The notes beneath the pieces were generated by a model. The model searched no databases and was not told where the DNA came from. It worked only from the letters and a program-made list of their open reading frames with translations. Both the position numbers and the translations under genes were made by a program. From an uncultured Pseudomonadales bacterium (GTDB taxonomy: Bacteria; Pseudomonadota; Gammaproteobacteria; Pseudomonadales; Azotimanducaceae), in contig CATOTI010000002.1 of the NCBI GenBank assembly GCA_951813295.1, positions 1,860,001-1,924,000 on the forward strand: a stretch of 64,000 nt of DNA, in the 5' to 3' direction. Positions 7,819 through 17,314 of this stretch are shown here, one piece after another; the stretch's first letter is position 1; every line of letters starts with the position of its first letter.

Positions 7819-8937
7819 TTAGAGAAATCGAGCCACAACCGCGTCGAGGTGGCGAAAACCGTCTGACGTGAGCGCTAACCGATCGCTGCGCATGAGCCCC
7901 CAGTCGATGAGTTCATCGCATCGGTCACGAACTACCTCGAGCGGTAGCCCCGTGCGTTCGTAAAAGTGCTGCCAGTCGACGCCCGCAACGAGCCGCAGGG
8001 CATTCATCATGAATTCGACGCCGATTTCGTCCGGGTCGATCCGGGTCCGCGACTCGGCTTGATCACGAAGATAGATGCGCGGTTGGGATGCACGTGACGT
8101 CCGCACGATGCCCTCGGGGGTCGTGAGCTTGCCGTGAGCACCGGCACCGATCCCGACGTAGTCGCCGAACGACCAGTAGTTGATGTTGTGTCGTGAGGCG
8201 AACCCGTCTCTCGCGAATGCGGATACCTCGTAGCGGACGTAACCCTCCCGCGCCAGCCGATCGAGGCCGGCGCCCTCGATGTCCGCGACACGTGCGTCAT
8301 CGGGCAACCCGGTCGGAATTCGGCGCGCGAACTCGGTCTTCGGTTCGAGCGTGAGTTGATACCAGGAGATATGCGCGGGGTTCAGTCGAAAAGCCCCCTC
8401 GAGGTCTTCGATTGCACCCTCAACGGTTTGATGGGGCAGGCCGTACATGAGGTCGATATTGAAGTTCGACAGGCCCGCTGAGTGGATTAGCCGGGCGGCG
8501 CGCTCGGTTTCCTCCCCCGAGTGAATGCGCCCGAGTACGTCGAGCATCCGCGGATCGAACGATTGTGCGCCGAGCGAGATTCGATTGATCCCGGCATCGT
8601 GGTAGGCGGTGAAATCGCTGTACTCGAGGGTGCCGGGATTCGCTTCCATCGTGACTTCGGCATCGTCCGTCGCCCCGATGTGGTCCAGAAGACGCGAAAA
8701 CGACGCAGGCGAAAAGAGTGAGGGGGTACCGCCGCCGCAGTAGACAGTATCGATTGGTCGCGTCGACGCCGACGCGGCCAGGTCGTTGATCAAGGCGTCG
8801 AGATAGCCCGCTTCGTCGAGCGAGCCCTTGAGTGGGTGCGAGTTGAAGTCGCAGTAAGGGCATTTCTTGACGCACCACGGGAAGTGCACGTACAGCCCAA
8901 TCGAGACGGGCGGCGTTGGGCGGCGGGAGTCGTTCAC
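7819..8937 (-). CDS. hemW: Heme chaperone HemW (radical SAM)
   Basis: Coproporphyrinogen oxidase-like radical SAM protein that acts as a heme chaperone, not a true HemN. The 4Fe-4S cysteines are C22, C26 and C29 (C-V-K-K-C-P-Y-C), in the family's C-x3-C-x2-C spacing after Y-V-H-F-P-W. Length 372 is typical. It is the last gene of the leftward metX-metW-DUF4426-rdgB-hemW run, three bases beyond rdgB, so it is co-transcribed and probably co-translated. Confidence 0.95.
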   Translation of the reverse strand: MNDSRRPTPPVSIGLYVHFPWCVKKCPYCDFNSHPLKGSLDEAGYLDALINDLAASASTRPIDTVYCGGGTPSLFSPASFSRLLDHIGATDDAEVTMEANPGTLEYSDFTAYHDAGINRISLGAQSFDPRMLDVLGRIHSGEETERAARLIHSAGLSNFNIDLMYGLPHQTVEGAIEDLEGAFRLNPAHISWYQLTLEPKTEFARRIPTGLPDDARVADIEGAGLDRLAREGYVRYEVSAFARDGFASRHNINYWSFGDYVGIGAGAHGKLTTPEGIVRTSRASQPRIYLRDQAESRTRIDPDEIGVEFMMNALRLVAGVDWQHFYERTGLPLEVVRDRCDELIDWGLMRSDRLALTSDGFRHLDAVVARFL

Positions 8938-8940
8938 GGC

Positions 8941-9546
8941 TCAGCCGCCGTGGCGCGCGATGAGGGCATCCGTCAGTTGGCGACAGGCAATACCGCGATG
9001 GCTTTCGCGGTTCTTCGTCTGCGCGTCGAGCTCCGCCGCCGTGGCGTCGAGCGACGGGACGAAGAAGACGGGGTCGTAACCGAAACCGTTGTGGCCCCGC
9101 GGGCCCTGTGCGATTTCACCGAACCAGCGTCCATCGGCGATCAGCGGCGACGGATCGTCGGTGGCCGCCAGGTAGACCATGACGGACAGAAAGAAGGCGC
9201 GCCGGTCGCTTTTGCCCTCGAGTTCGACGAGGAGTTTCTCGAGATTCGCTTTATCGTCACTCGGGTCGCCGGCATATCGCGCCGAGTAGAGGCCGGGCGC
9301 GCCGCGGAGGGCGGGAACGACGAGGCCCGAATCGTCGGCGATGGCGGGAAGGCCCGTTTCCGTGCACGCATGGCGGGCTTTTAAAATCGCGTTCTCGACG
9401 AAAGTGAGCCCGGTCTCGGCGATCGAGCCGACGCCGAGTTCCGTCTGCGTGACGAACGAGGTCGACGGCAAGGCGCCGCTCAACATCGCGCTGAGTTCCG
9501 CCACCTTGCCTCGGTTGGCGGTCGCCACGACGACGCGATCAGTCAT
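8941..9546 (-). CDS. rdgB: XTP/dITP diphosphatase (non-canonical purine NTPase)
   Basis: House-cleaning pyrophosphatase that hydrolyses dITP/XTP to keep deaminated purines out of DNA. The 201 residues include A-T-A-N-R-G-K-V-A-E-L at the start, D-D-S-G-L-V-V-P and G-x-Y-S-A-R-Y-A-G, and the C-terminal S-H-R-G-x-A. ATG 9546 is right; the frame continues upstream as a shadow of the next gene. It overlaps the DUF4426 gene by 8 bp. Confidence 0.97.
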   Translation of the reverse strand: MTDRVVVATANRGKVAELSAMLSGALPSTSFVTQTELGVGSIAETGLTFVENAILKARHACTETGLPAIADDSGLVVPALRGAPGLYSARYAGDPSDDKANLEKLLVELEGKSDRRAFFLSVMVYLAATDDPSPLIADGRWFGEIAQGPRGHNGFGYDPVFFVPSLDATAAELDAQTKNRESHRGIACRQLTDALIARHGG

Positions 9547-10015
9547 CGACGTGCAGTTCCTGCTGGAAACGCACCACCTCGACATGCACGTACCCGCCGT
9601 CGTCACCACGCTCGCAACGGCTGGCGCGGAGCGCCTCGTCGACTTCGCAGGGAAAGCGAACCTCGAGTTCGAAACGCAGCGTCTCTCGATCCTGAAATCG
9701 GTACGGCGCCAGGTAGTAGACCGATTGCCCCTCTCGAACTTCAGTAAATTCCAGCTCGGTCGTTTGTCCCAGGAGATTCCTGAACGAACCACGTAGAGGA
9801 CGCGCGACGGGTTGGCCGTCCTCGAGGAGGGAGATGTTGACGAGGCCGCGATCGGGGCCGCGGGTGATGCCGTAGGCGGCCGCGATCTTCGGCGTCAGGA
9901 AGGTCGTATTCAGGGCGATGTAGTGAATCTCCCACCGATCGTAAGCGTGGAACTGCGCGGCGTGCATCGACACCGTGAACGCCGTCGCGAGGCAGGTCAC
10001 GGCGTATCGGATCAT
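9539..10015 (-). CDS. DUF4426 exported protein
   Basis: A 158-residue protein with a Sec signal peptide (hydrophobic stretch at residues about 5-18, ending near A-A-Q) followed by a beta-rich DUF4426 domain (Y-D-R-W-E-I-H-Y-I-A-L-N-T-T-F-L). The family has no assigned function; its constant place between metW and rdgB in pseudomonads and relatives is the best recognition point. ATG 10015 puts the signal peptide at the N-terminus; earlier starts would run into metW. Confidence 0.88.
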   Translation of the reverse strand: MIRYAVTCLATAFTVSMHAAQFHAYDRWEIHYIALNTTFLTPKIAAAYGITRGPDRGLVNISLLEDGQPVARPLRGSFRNLLGQTTELEFTEVREGQSVYYLAPYRFQDRETLRFELEVRFPCEVDEALRASRCERGDDGGYVHVEVVRFQQELHVDD

Positions 10016-10019
10016 TCTC

Positions 10020-10613
10020 TCAAGCACGCGCTCGCCCGAGTCGATAGAAGGCCGTCGTTCCGAAGAGGTTCGGCATCCAGGCGATGCTCGGCTTGTGGCG
10101 ATCATCGACGACGAAACGGGAGATGATCGGCAACCCCATGTCGGTCACGAGTTCCTCGAAATCCCGGAACGTACAGAGATGGATGTTTGGCGTCGTGAAC
10201 CAGGCATGCGGGAGATGCTTGGCGACCGGCATCCGACCGTTCATCGCGAGCTGCAGCCGACAGCGCCAGTGGCCGAAATTGGGAAAGGTCACGATGCACT
10301 CCTCCCCGACTCTCAGCATGTCGCGCAAAAGCGCGCGGGGTTGCGCCACCGCCTGGAGCGTTTCGGTCATCACGACCATGTCGAAACTTGCATCGGGGAA
10401 CCGATCGAGCCCGTCGTCGAGATCGTGATCGATCACGTTGACACCGGCGGACACGCACGCGGTGATCGCGTCCGAGTCGTTCTCGATGCCATAGCCGTTG
10501 ACGCCTTTCTCGCGCGCGAGGTGGGCGAGAAGCTCGCCGTGGCCACAACCGAGATCGAGGACACGCGCGCCGTCATTGATCAGTCCCGCGATGATGGCGA
10601 GGTCGGGCCTCAT
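10020..10613 (-). CDS. metW: Methionine biosynthesis protein MetW
   Basis: SAM-dependent methyltransferase-fold protein that partners with MetX in proteobacteria. The SAM-binding motif [11 protein letters not shown] is at residues about 19-29, in a 197-residue protein of normal length. It overlaps metX by 4 bp. In lineages carrying the pair, MetW is needed for full MetX acyltransferase activity. Confidence 0.95.
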   Translation of the reverse strand: MRPDLAIIAGLINDGARVLDLGCGHGELLAHLAREKGVNGYGIENDSDAITACVSAGVNVIDHDLDDGLDRFPDASFDMVVMTETLQAVAQPRALLRDMLRVGEECIVTFPNFGHWRCRLQLAMNGRMPVAKHLPHAWFTTPNIHLCTFRDFEELVTDMGLPIISRFVVDDRHKPSIAWMPNLFGTTAFYRLGRARA

Positions 10614-11746
10614 CGTTCTGCCGCCACTCGGTCGAGATAGGCGCCGAGCACATCGAAGTAGCGTGGTATCGGCAGAAGAAAGGAATCGTGGCCGTTCGCG
10701 GCCTCGATCGTGGCGCTCGCCACGTCCAGCCGCGATGCGATGAGCGCATCCACGATCTCGCGCGACCGCTCCGGCGAGAAACGCCAGTCCGTCGTGAACG
10801 ACAGGACGAGAAACTTCGCCTTCGCCTGCCGAAACGTTTCCACCAGGTCGCCATCGAACTCGAGCGTCGGATCGAAATAATCGAGTGCGCGTGTCATGAG
10901 CAGATAGGTGTTGGCGTCGAACCGCTTCGAGAACGTCGTGCCCTGATAGTGCAGGTAGCTCTCGACCTGGAACTGCACATCCCGAGCCGAGGCGATATCG
11001 CCGGATTTGAGCTCGCGGCCGAATCGATCTCCCATGCTGTCGTTCGAGAGATAGGTCACGTGACCCAGCATCCGCGCGAGCATGAGGCCTTTGTCCGGGT
11101 TCATCTCATGCTCGAGATACTCACCTTCGACGAAGTCGGGGTCCGACAGGATCGCCTGACGCGCGATCTCGTTGAAGGCGATGTTCTGTGCGGAGAGTTT
11201 CGGTGCCGCCGCGATCACGATCGCATGCTCAACGCGGTCGGGCTGATCGATGGTCCACTGCAGTGCCTGCATCCCGCCGAGGCTGCCGCCGATGACGGCG
11301 GCGAATCGTTCGATGCCGAGATGATCGGCGAGCATCGCCTGGGTCTTGACCCAGTCGCGCACGGTGACCGTCGGGAAGTTCGGCCCGAACCGCTCGCCCG
11401 TCGTGGGGTCGACTGTGCGCGGGCCGGTGCTGCCGGAGCAGCCGCCCAGATTGTTGAGGCTCACGACGTGGAAACGATTGGAGTCAATCGGCTTGCCGGG
11501 CCCGATGCAGGCGTCCCACCAGCCGGGTTTAGCGTCATCGTCGTGGTGGAAGCCGGCGGCGTGATGGTCACCGGAGAGCGCGTGGCAGATGAGAACGGCG
11601 TTCGTCTTCGTATCGTTGAGCTCGCCGTAGGTCTCGTAGACCAGCTCAAAGCCGGGAAGCGTCACGCCGCATTGCAGCGTGAGCGGCTCGGTGAACGTCG
11701 CCTTTTCGGGCGTGACGATGCCGACTGAATCGGCGCGATCGATCAC
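10610..11746 (-). CDS. metX: Homoserine O-acyltransferase MetX
   Basis: Activates homoserine in methionine synthesis. It is an alpha/beta-hydrolase with nucleophile S155 in G-G-S-L-G-G, acid D in T-T-D-W-R-F, and histidine in N-G-H-D-S-F-L near the end; 378 residues. It starts at GTG 11746, one base after the yggT stop. Annotation usually says acetyltransferase, but MetX proteins paired with MetW in gammaproteobacteria have been shown to use succinyl-CoA, so substrate should be left open. This replaces the enteric MetA route. Confidence 0.95.
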   Translation of the reverse strand: MIDRADSVGIVTPEKATFTEPLTLQCGVTLPGFELVYETYGELNDTKTNAVLICHALSGDHHAAGFHHDDDAKPGWWDACIGPGKPIDSNRFHVVSLNNLGGCSGSTGPRTVDPTTGERFGPNFPTVTVRDWVKTQAMLADHLGIERFAAVIGGSLGGMQALQWTIDQPDRVEHAIVIAAAPKLSAQNIAFNEIARQAILSDPDFVEGEYLEHEMNPDKGLMLARMLGHVTYLSNDSMGDRFGRELKSGDIASARDVQFQVESYLHYQGTTFSKRFDANTYLLMTRALDYFDPTLEFDGDLVETFRQAKAKFLVLSFTTDWRFSPERSREIVDALIASRLDVASATIEAANGHDSFLLPIPRYFDVLGAYLDRVAAER

Positions 11747-11747
11747 C

Positions 11748-12314
11748 CTAGATCATGTGCCAGACGCGGTACGGCAAGAGCGCGGAGAGTACCGAGCCCT
11801 GAATCACCGAGAGCACGAGCACGGTCAGGATCGGGGAGAGATCCAACGTGCCGCCGATCGGTGGAATGACGCGACGTGCGGGTGAAAGTACCGGTTCCGC
11901 CACATCACGAATGAGCGATGTGCCGGGCGAACTGATTTGCGGGGCGATCCAACTGATCACGATCGAAATGAAGATCGCGATCAGAAAAATGGTGATCACA
12001 GCGCTGATCGTCGCGCGCAGGCTGTCATTCAGGATCACGATCGGATCGAGGCCGAATTCCCGGTTCAGCATGAACGTGACAAGCACCAGGGCGTGCACGA
12101 TCCACGCCACCAGAAACGACGCCGTGTCGAGATTCCGATACGGTCGCAGCACCACTCGAAGCGGATTCAGCACAGGATTCGTCGCTTTCACGATCCCCTC
12201 GGAGATCGGGTTGTAGAAGTCGACCTGGCACGCCTGAAGGATGAAACGCAGCAGAAAGATCAACCCTGCCGCGCGGAGCAGAAAGATCACGATGAAGGTC
12301 AGGGTGTCACCCAT
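11748..12314 (-). CDS. yggT: YggT family membrane protein
   Basis: A 188-residue integral membrane protein with two tandem YGGT units, each a pair of hydrophobic helices and the R-x-I-L-Q/R-x-I-P-P type turn (L-R-F-I-L-Q-A-C near residue 24, A-R-R-V-I-P-P-I near residue 146). YggT is linked to osmotic stress in E. coli but its mechanism is unclear. It overlaps proC by 8 bp and leads into metX by one base. Confidence 0.92.
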   Translation of the reverse strand: MGDTLTFIVIFLLRAAGLIFLLRFILQACQVDFYNPISEGIVKATNPVLNPLRVVLRPYRNLDTASFLVAWIVHALVLVTFMLNREFGLDPIVILNDSLRATISAVITIFLIAIFISIVISWIAPQISSPGTSLIRDVAEPVLSPARRVIPPIGGTLDLSPILTVLVLSVIQGSVLSALLPYRVWHMI

Positions 12315-13116
12315 TGCCGAACTCCTCCTTGAGTTCCACCGAGCGGTCGCGCGCCCCGTTTACCGCCTGGCCGACCGTTTGGGCGAAATCGCCGTTTTGC
12401 AGGATCGAGAGAGCGCGTTCGGTCGTTCCGCCGGGCGAGGTGACGTTGACGCGAAGAACACCGGGGTCCTCGCCGTCGAGCACCATCGCGGCTGCGCCTT
12501 CCGCCGTTCTTGCCGTCAAGCGCAATGCCGATTCCCGTGTCATGCCGAGTGCCACCCCGGCATCGACCATCGCCTCGATCATGGCGAAGAAGTAGGCCGG
12601 TCCGCTGCCGGAAAGAGCGGTTACCGTGTCGAGGTCCGAGTCCTGCGTGAACCACTCGACATCGCCGACGGCGCGTAGGAGCGCATCCGCCGCGGCTCGA
12701 GCTTCGTCCGTCACGTTCGAATTCGCGACGAGTCCGGTCATTCCCTTGCCGAGAAAAGCCGGCGTATTGGGCATGCAACGAACGATCGGCGTCGAATCGC
12801 CGAGCCAGGTCTCGAGTGCGGCGATCGGTACGCCAGCGGCCACCGAGATCACGAGCTGGCCGTCGAGGTGAGCGGCCAGATCGCGGGCAACCAGTTCGAG
12901 GATCTGCGGTTTGACTGCCAGAACCACGGTCGTTGCGTCGGCGATCGCGTGCCGGTTGTCGGTCGTCACCTCGATGGGGAGCGCTTCGAAGCGAGCGAGC
13001 TGATCGGTCATCGGATCGGCGACGGTGATGCGCGCGCCTTCGGCGTTCGCGAGGTAGCCGGCCGCCAAAGCGAACCCCATATTGCCGCCGCCGATGAAGG
13101 CGATCGATTGCGTCAT
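12307..13116 (-). CDS. proC: Pyrroline-5-carboxylate reductase
   Basis: Last step of proline synthesis, NAD(P)H-dependent reduction of pyrroline-5-carboxylate. The 269 residues show the N-terminal Rossmann G-G-G-N-M-G-F-A-L-A, the V-K-P-Q turn, and the C-terminal signature with G-S-G-P-A-Y-F and S-P-G-G-T-T-E. It overlaps yggS by 4 bp, the widely conserved yggS-proC-yggT order. Confidence 0.97.
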   Translation of the reverse strand: MTQSIAFIGGGNMGFALAAGYLANAEGARITVADPMTDQLARFEALPIEVTTDNRHAIADATTVVLAVKPQILELVARDLAAHLDGQLVISVAAGVPIAALETWLGDSTPIVRCMPNTPAFLGKGMTGLVANSNVTDEARAAADALLRAVGDVEWFTQDSDLDTVTALSGSGPAYFFAMIEAMVDAGVALGMTRESALRLTARTAEGAAAMVLDGEDPGVLRVNVTSPGGTTERALSILQNGDFAQTVGQAVNGARDRSVELKEEFGNG

Positions 13117-13805
13117 GTCACGACTCGTTCAAGTGCTTTTTTGTCGGGGCGCGGACCGAAGATCGCTGTGCCGATCCGCACCATCGTGGCGCCCTCTTCG
13201 ATCGCGATCTCAAAATCGGAGGACATGCCCATCGAGAGGGTATCCCACTCGGGCGCGTCAGTGGCTTTGTGTTCGTCGAAGATCGCGCGCGTGCGGGCAA
13301 AGCTCGAGCGCGGGTCGGTGTCAGCGCGCGGGATGACCATGAGTCCACGCAGGCGGATGTGCGGGAGGGCGCGAACTTCGGCGACGAGGGCGCCGAGATC
13401 GTCGGGCATCACACCTGCTTTCTGCGGCTCGCGGTCGACATTGAGCTGGATGCAGGCATCGATGGTCCGTTTCCGTTGGGCGAGCGTGTCGCTTAAGCGG
13501 CGGGCGACGCGTGGTCGGTCGATCGTGTGGACCCAATGAAAATTAGTGGCGATGTCCCGGGTCTTGTTGCTTTGAATCGGCCCGATGAAGTGCCATTCGA
13601 TGGCGAGTGATTCGAGCGCGCGAATCTTCTCGAGTGCTTCTTGTAGGTAATTTTCGCCGAACGATGTGACGCCCCGATCGTAGACGGCCTCGATCTCGGT
13701 GGACGTGCGCGTCTTGGAAACCGCTAGGAGTTGGATCGTGTCGGCGTCTCGAGATGCCCGTGCGGCGCTCGATCCGATCGCTACGCGGATATCGGCGAGC
13801 ATCAT
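13113..13805 (-). CDS. yggS: PLP homeostasis protein (YggS/PLPBP)
   Basis: Single-domain TIM-barrel pyridoxal phosphate-binding protein. K31 in L-L-A-V-S-K is the Schiff-base lysine, and F-G-E-N-Y-L-Q-E-A, W-H-F-I-G-P-I-Q-S-N-K and S-M-G-M-S-S-D-F are family motifs. It controls PLP supply rather than catalysing a reaction. It overlaps ruvX and proC by 4 bp each. Confidence 0.95.
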   Translation of the reverse strand: MMLADIRVAIGSSAARASRDADTIQLLAVSKTRTSTEIEAVYDRGVTSFGENYLQEALEKIRALESLAIEWHFIGPIQSNKTRDIATNFHWVHTIDRPRVARRLSDTLAQRKRTIDACIQLNVDREPQKAGVMPDDLGALVAEVRALPHIRLRGLMVIPRADTDPRSSFARTRAIFDEHKATDAPEWDTLSMGMSSDFEIAIEEGATMVRIGTAIFGPRPDKKALERVVT

Positions 13806-14236
13806 GTGCTGCCCTCGCCCGAGCGTTGCGTGAGATCGGGGTTCGACGCGATCCAGGTCTCGGCGATCAACCGGGCGGCGTCGGCATGCTCGTCGAGATT
13901 TCGGTCCACACCCGATTCACGGGCCTGGGCGCGTGCCTCGAAGGTCGATAACCGCTCGTCCACGTAGACGACTTCCTTCTCGAAGCGTTGCCCGAGCGCA
14001 CGGCCGAACGTTTCGACCGACTCGCACATGTCGCTTCGCGTGCCGTCCATGTTGAGCGGCAATCCGACGACGAACGACTCGGGTTGCCACTCGCGGACGA
14101 GCCCTTCGATCACCGACCAATTGGGTGTCTGTTTTCTCGATGACACGGTCAGGAGGCCGCGGCTGACACTGGCACGAGGTTCCGCGATCGCGACGCCGAT
14201 GTGTTTCGTGCCGTAGTCGAACACCAGGCTCGCCAT
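13802..14236 (-). CDS. ruvX: Holliday junction resolvase-like / pre-16S rRNA nuclease YqgF
   Basis: RNase H-fold protein of 144 residues beginning with F-D-Y-G-T-K-H-I-G-V-A and containing V-G-L-P-L-N-M-D-G and Y-V-D-E-R-L-S-T, with catalytic acidic residues at the usual places. Family members process the 5' end of 16S rRNA (YqgF). It abuts yqgE, its standard neighbour, and overlaps yggS. Confidence 0.94.
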   Translation of the reverse strand: MASLVFDYGTKHIGVAIAEPRASVSRGLLTVSSRKQTPNWSVIEGLVREWQPESFVVGLPLNMDGTRSDMCESVETFGRALGQRFEKEVVYVDERLSTFEARAQARESGVDRNLDEHADAARLIAETWIASNPDLTQRSGEGST

Positions 14237-14787
14237 CAGGCGAGTCCCGCGTCCGAACTCAGAAGTTTGAGATCGACGCCCATCGAATCGGCAACCCGGT
14301 GTAGTCGTGTCTCGGGCGGCGCGTTCCAGAGCACGTCGGTCGAATGCGGGCAGGTGAGCCAGGCGCCGGCGCGAAGTTCGTCGTCGAGCTGCTCGGGTGC
14401 CCAGCCGGCGTAGCCGAGCGCCACCACGTAATGACGTGGACCGTCGCCGCGACCGATGGCGTCGAGAATTCGGCGATCGAGGCTCATGGCGAGCCCCGGC
14501 CCCGCGTCTTCGCTGCTGTCGAGTTCGACATCGTTGGTGTGCAGGATGAATCCACGTTCGGGTTCGACAGGACCGCCGTCGAGCGTCATCACCTCCGGAT
14601 CGACCGCGCTCGCCGCGATGTCGAGCTGCGCCATCATGTCGACCACCGATAGTGAAAGCGTTCGGTTGACGACGAGGCCGAAAGCGCCTTCGTCGTTGTG
14701 GCGGACGAGATAGATCAACGTGTCGCCGAAATAGGAACCGCCCTGGTTCGGCATACTGATCAGAAACTGGTGCGCGTGGCGCTGCAT
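14236..14787 (-). CDS. yqgE: YqgE/AlgH family protein
   Basis: A 183-residue cytosolic protein opening F-L-I-S-M-P and containing H-N-D-E-G-A-F-G-L-V-V-N-R and A-L-G-Y-A-G-W-A-P-E-Q-L, both diagnostic of the family. The first member was described as the alginate regulator AlgH, but the role is still unclear. It shares one base with ruvX and follows the tonB-like gene, matching the Pseudomonas gshB-tonB-yqgE-ruvX order. Confidence 0.94.
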   Translation of the reverse strand: MQRHAHQFLISMPNQGGSYFGDTLIYLVRHNDEGAFGLVVNRTLSLSVVDMMAQLDIAASAVDPEVMTLDGGPVEPERGFILHTNDVELDSSEDAGPGLAMSLDRRILDAIGRGDGPRHYVVALGYAGWAPEQLDDELRAGAWLTCPHSTDVLWNAPPETRLHRVADSMGVDLKLLSSDAGLA

Positions 14788-14820
14788 GGATTTGCTTCTT
14801 CCGGCGCGAGTCGGCTCGCG

Positions 14821-15510
14821 CTAGGACGATCTCCTTGTGAATTGCCAGGAATGCATGATCTCGAGGGCCTCGGAGTTCGCGAGCATCGCGGCTGGCGGCG
14901 GGGAAAACGGCGCCGCGAGCCGGACAATGTCGAGCGCTGCCTGATCGAGCAGCGAGTGGCCCGAGGACATCACCGTGCGGGTCGATTGAAGGCTTCCGTC
15001 GCGCCGGATCGTGATCGCGATCGTCAGGCTGCCCGTCAGATTCTGCCGTTTCGCCGCCTGTGGATAGTTCAGTTGTCCGACCCGATGCAGTTCTCGTGCG
15101 AGTGCGTCGAGATAGTAGTGGCTCGACGGATCATTCGCGCGCGACGTCCGGAAAACCGGATAAGTGGACACGGAAGGGGCTGTCGCGGCGATCGCTTCGA
15201 TGAGTGCGGATCGTGACGGCAGCGCCGTCGGTGTGGGGGGTGCCGCCCGTGGGGCCTCGATCGTCCCTGCTTCGGCGATTCGGCGCGACGGCGCGGCGGC
15301 TTCGACCACCGATTCTTGAACCGCGGGCGACTCCTCCGGCGCCAGTGGGCCGATGTCGGGTTCGGCATCGATCGAAAACGAAACGCTGAGTTCTCCTGAG
15401 CTAGCCTTGGCCGGCCATTCGGGGACACCCGTCAGCCAGACGAAAACGGCGTGCAGGGCGAGTGAAACGATGAGGGCGGCGATCAGTGGAAAGCGCGCAC
15501 GGATAGCCAT
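14821..15510 (-). CDS. TonB-like energy transducer
   Basis: A 229-residue protein with one N-terminal membrane anchor (residues about 8-27, S-L-x-x-H type S-L-A-L-H), a Pro/Ala/Glu-rich linker, and a C-terminal TonB domain with V-G-Q-L-N-Y-P, G-S-L-T-I-A-I-T-I-x-x-D-G and a final beta strand. It would span the periplasm to energise outer-membrane transport. By position it resembles the TonB next to gshB in Pseudomonas aeruginosa (TonB3), tied there to pilus assembly; no ExbB/ExbD gene is nearby. ATG 15510 is chosen so that the anchor is N-terminal. Confidence 0.9.
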   Translation of the reverse strand: MAIRARFPLIAALIVSLALHAVFVWLTGVPEWPAKASSGELSVSFSIDAEPDIGPLAPEESPAVQESVVEAAAPSRRIAEAGTIEAPRAAPPTPTALPSRSALIEAIAATAPSVSTYPVFRTSRANDPSSHYYLDALARELHRVGQLNYPQAAKRQNLTGSLTIAITIRRDGSLQSTRTVMSSGHSLLDQAALDIVRLAAPFSPPPAAMLANSEALEIMHSWQFTRRSS

Positions 15511-15518
15511 CGGCGGCG

Positions 15519-16517
15519 TTATTGCTCCACGGTCCCGACGCGGGACGCGAGCGTCGCTTCGATCGAGTCGAGTAGTTGCCCCGCGATATCGAGATCGAAC
15601 TGCTGATCGAGTTCGCGGATGCACGTGGGGCACGTCACATTGATTTCAGTCAGGTAGTCACCGATGACATCGATGCCGACGAACATCAGGCCTCGGGCGC
15701 GCAGCTCATCGCCGATTTCGCCCGCGATGTAGCGATCACGTTCGGACAACGGTTGACCGACCCCGGTACCACCGGCGGCGAGATTGCCGCGTGTTTCGCC
15801 CTGCATCGGAATACGCGCGAGCGCGTACGCCAGGGGTTCGCCGTCGATCATCAGGATGCGCTTGTCGCCCTTGACGATTTCGGGGATGAAACGCTGCGCC
15901 ATGATCTGCCGCTGGCCGTTTTCGGTCAGTGTTTCGATCACGACCCGGAGGTTCGGATCGTTTTCGCGAACACGGAAAATGCTCATGCCGCCCATGCCGT
16001 CGAGCTTCTTGAAGATGACGTCGTCGTGCAGTCGGTGGAAATCGCTGAGGATGTCCTCACGTCTGGAGACCACGAGTGGCGGCGTGCACTGGGGAAATCG
16101 TGTGGCGAAAAGCTTCTCGTTGCAGTCGCGCAGACTCTGCGGCCGGTTGACCACGTGTGCGCCCGCTTCTTCGGCCCGTTCGAGAAGGTACGTCGCGTAG
16201 ATGTACTCCATGTCGAACGGCGGATCTTTTCGCATCATCACCACGTCGAAGTCGGCTAGCGGTTCGACTTTCTCGTCGCCGAGTTCGAAGTACCCGTCGG
16301 CGCCGTCCGCGGGATCCATCGAATCGATGAACGGTCGTGTCAGGGCGAGCGATCGGGTGTGGCCGACGACGACACCTTCTTCGATCGCCAGGTCGGGTAG
16401 CGTCAAATAGTCGATCGACCAGCCGCGCATCTGGGCGCTCCTGATCATCGCGAGCGTTGAATCCTTCTTGAGATTCAACGACTCGATAGGGTCCATGACA
16501 AACGCGATTCGGGTCAT
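15519..16517 (-). CDS. gshB: Glutathione synthetase
   Basis: Ligates glycine to gamma-glutamylcysteine. The 332-residue protein starts M-T-R-I-A-F-V-M-D-P and has the ATP-grasp domain with K-K-L-D-G-M-G-G and the C-terminal D-V-I-G-D-Y-L-T-E-I-N-V-T-C-P-T. ATG 16517 is preferred to an upstream start at 16583, which would overlap rsmE. It sits between rsmE and the tonB-like gene. Confidence 0.97.
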   Translation of the reverse strand: MTRIAFVMDPIESLNLKKDSTLAMIRSAQMRGWSIDYLTLPDLAIEEGVVVGHTRSLALTRPFIDSMDPADGADGYFELGDEKVEPLADFDVVMMRKDPPFDMEYIYATYLLERAEEAGAHVVNRPQSLRDCNEKLFATRFPQCTPPLVVSRREDILSDFHRLHDDVIFKKLDGMGGMSIFRVRENDPNLRVVIETLTENGQRQIMAQRFIPEIVKGDKRILMIDGEPLAYALARIPMQGETRGNLAAGGTGVGQPLSERDRYIAGEIGDELRARGLMFVGIDVIGDYLTEINVTCPTCIRELDQQFDLDIAGQLLDSIEATLASRVGTVEQ

Positions 16518-16569
16518 GAAATGGGTCAGCAATGATGAGTCGACACGGTACCGTTCGGCCCGGGGCCAC

Positions 16570-17307
16570 TCAACCGTTGGCAACCGTCACGGACTCGGTA
16601 TCCGCGGGCCAACCGCGAACGGCATGGAGCGCCGCCAACGCCGTGAGCCCGGCCGTCGTCGCGCGCAGCACCTGTGCACCGAGGTGAACCGGATGGGCGC
16701 CGGCTGACACGAGCCGCGCGGTCTCGGCGTCGGTCCAACCGCCTTCTGGGCCGATGATGATCGCGACGTCGTTCGTCGGCTCTACGCCGTCGAAAGTTGC
16801 CGATGCGTCGACCTGGGTGTCGCCGAAGAAGACTCGAGCCGCAGCCAGAGACGCCGTCAGGCTCGTTAGGTCGGAGGCGCTATGCAGCGCCGGGATCGAG
16901 ATCCGTTGGCACTGCTCGGCCGCGCTCTGGATGATCCGTTCGAGTCGGTCGTGCCGAATGTGCGGTCGCGCGTTCGAACGGTCCGCGCCGAAAACCCAGA
17001 AGTCGGTGATGCCGAGTTCGGTGGCCGATTGCGCGACCGCATCGAGACTCGATTTGATCGCGGCATGGCAGAGATGCACGCGGGGTCGGTTGCGGGCGCG
17101 ACGTAACGCACGGCCCGTCTCGATTGTGCAGGTACGTTTGCCGATCGCGTTGATCGTCGCCAGGTGTTCGATCGCGCCGTCGAAAATGACGACTTCGTTG
17201 TCGACCCGCAAGCGCAGGACATCGCGCAGGTAGTGAGCCCGTTCTCCCTCGAGCGTGAACTCGGTGTCGATCGCTTCGACGAAGAGCCGATGGGCGCGTG
17301 CGGCCAC
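16570..17307 (-). CDS. rsmE: 16S rRNA (uracil1498-N3)-methyltransferase
   Basis: SPOUT-class methyltransferase of 245 residues. The N-terminal PUA-like domain (L-x-G-E-R-A-H-Y-L-R-D-V-L-R-L-R) and the knotted C-terminus (I-I-G-P-E-G-G-W, L-G-A-Q-V-L-R-A-T-T-A) are intact; most homologues read L-G-x-R-V-L-R-x-E-T-A, so the Q and T are mild departures. GTG start at 17307, 7 bp beyond metF. Confidence 0.95.
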   Translation of the reverse strand: MAARAHRLFVEAIDTEFTLEGERAHYLRDVLRLRVDNEVVIFDGAIEHLATINAIGKRTCTIETGRALRRARNRPRVHLCHAAIKSSLDAVAQSATELGITDFWVFGADRSNARPHIRHDRLERIIQSAAEQCQRISIPALHSASDLTSLTASLAAARVFFGDTQVDASATFDGVEPTNDVAIIIGPEGGWTDAETARLVSAGAHPVHLGAQVLRATTAGLTALAALHAVRGWPADTESVTVANG

Positions 17308-17314
17308 GCTTCGC

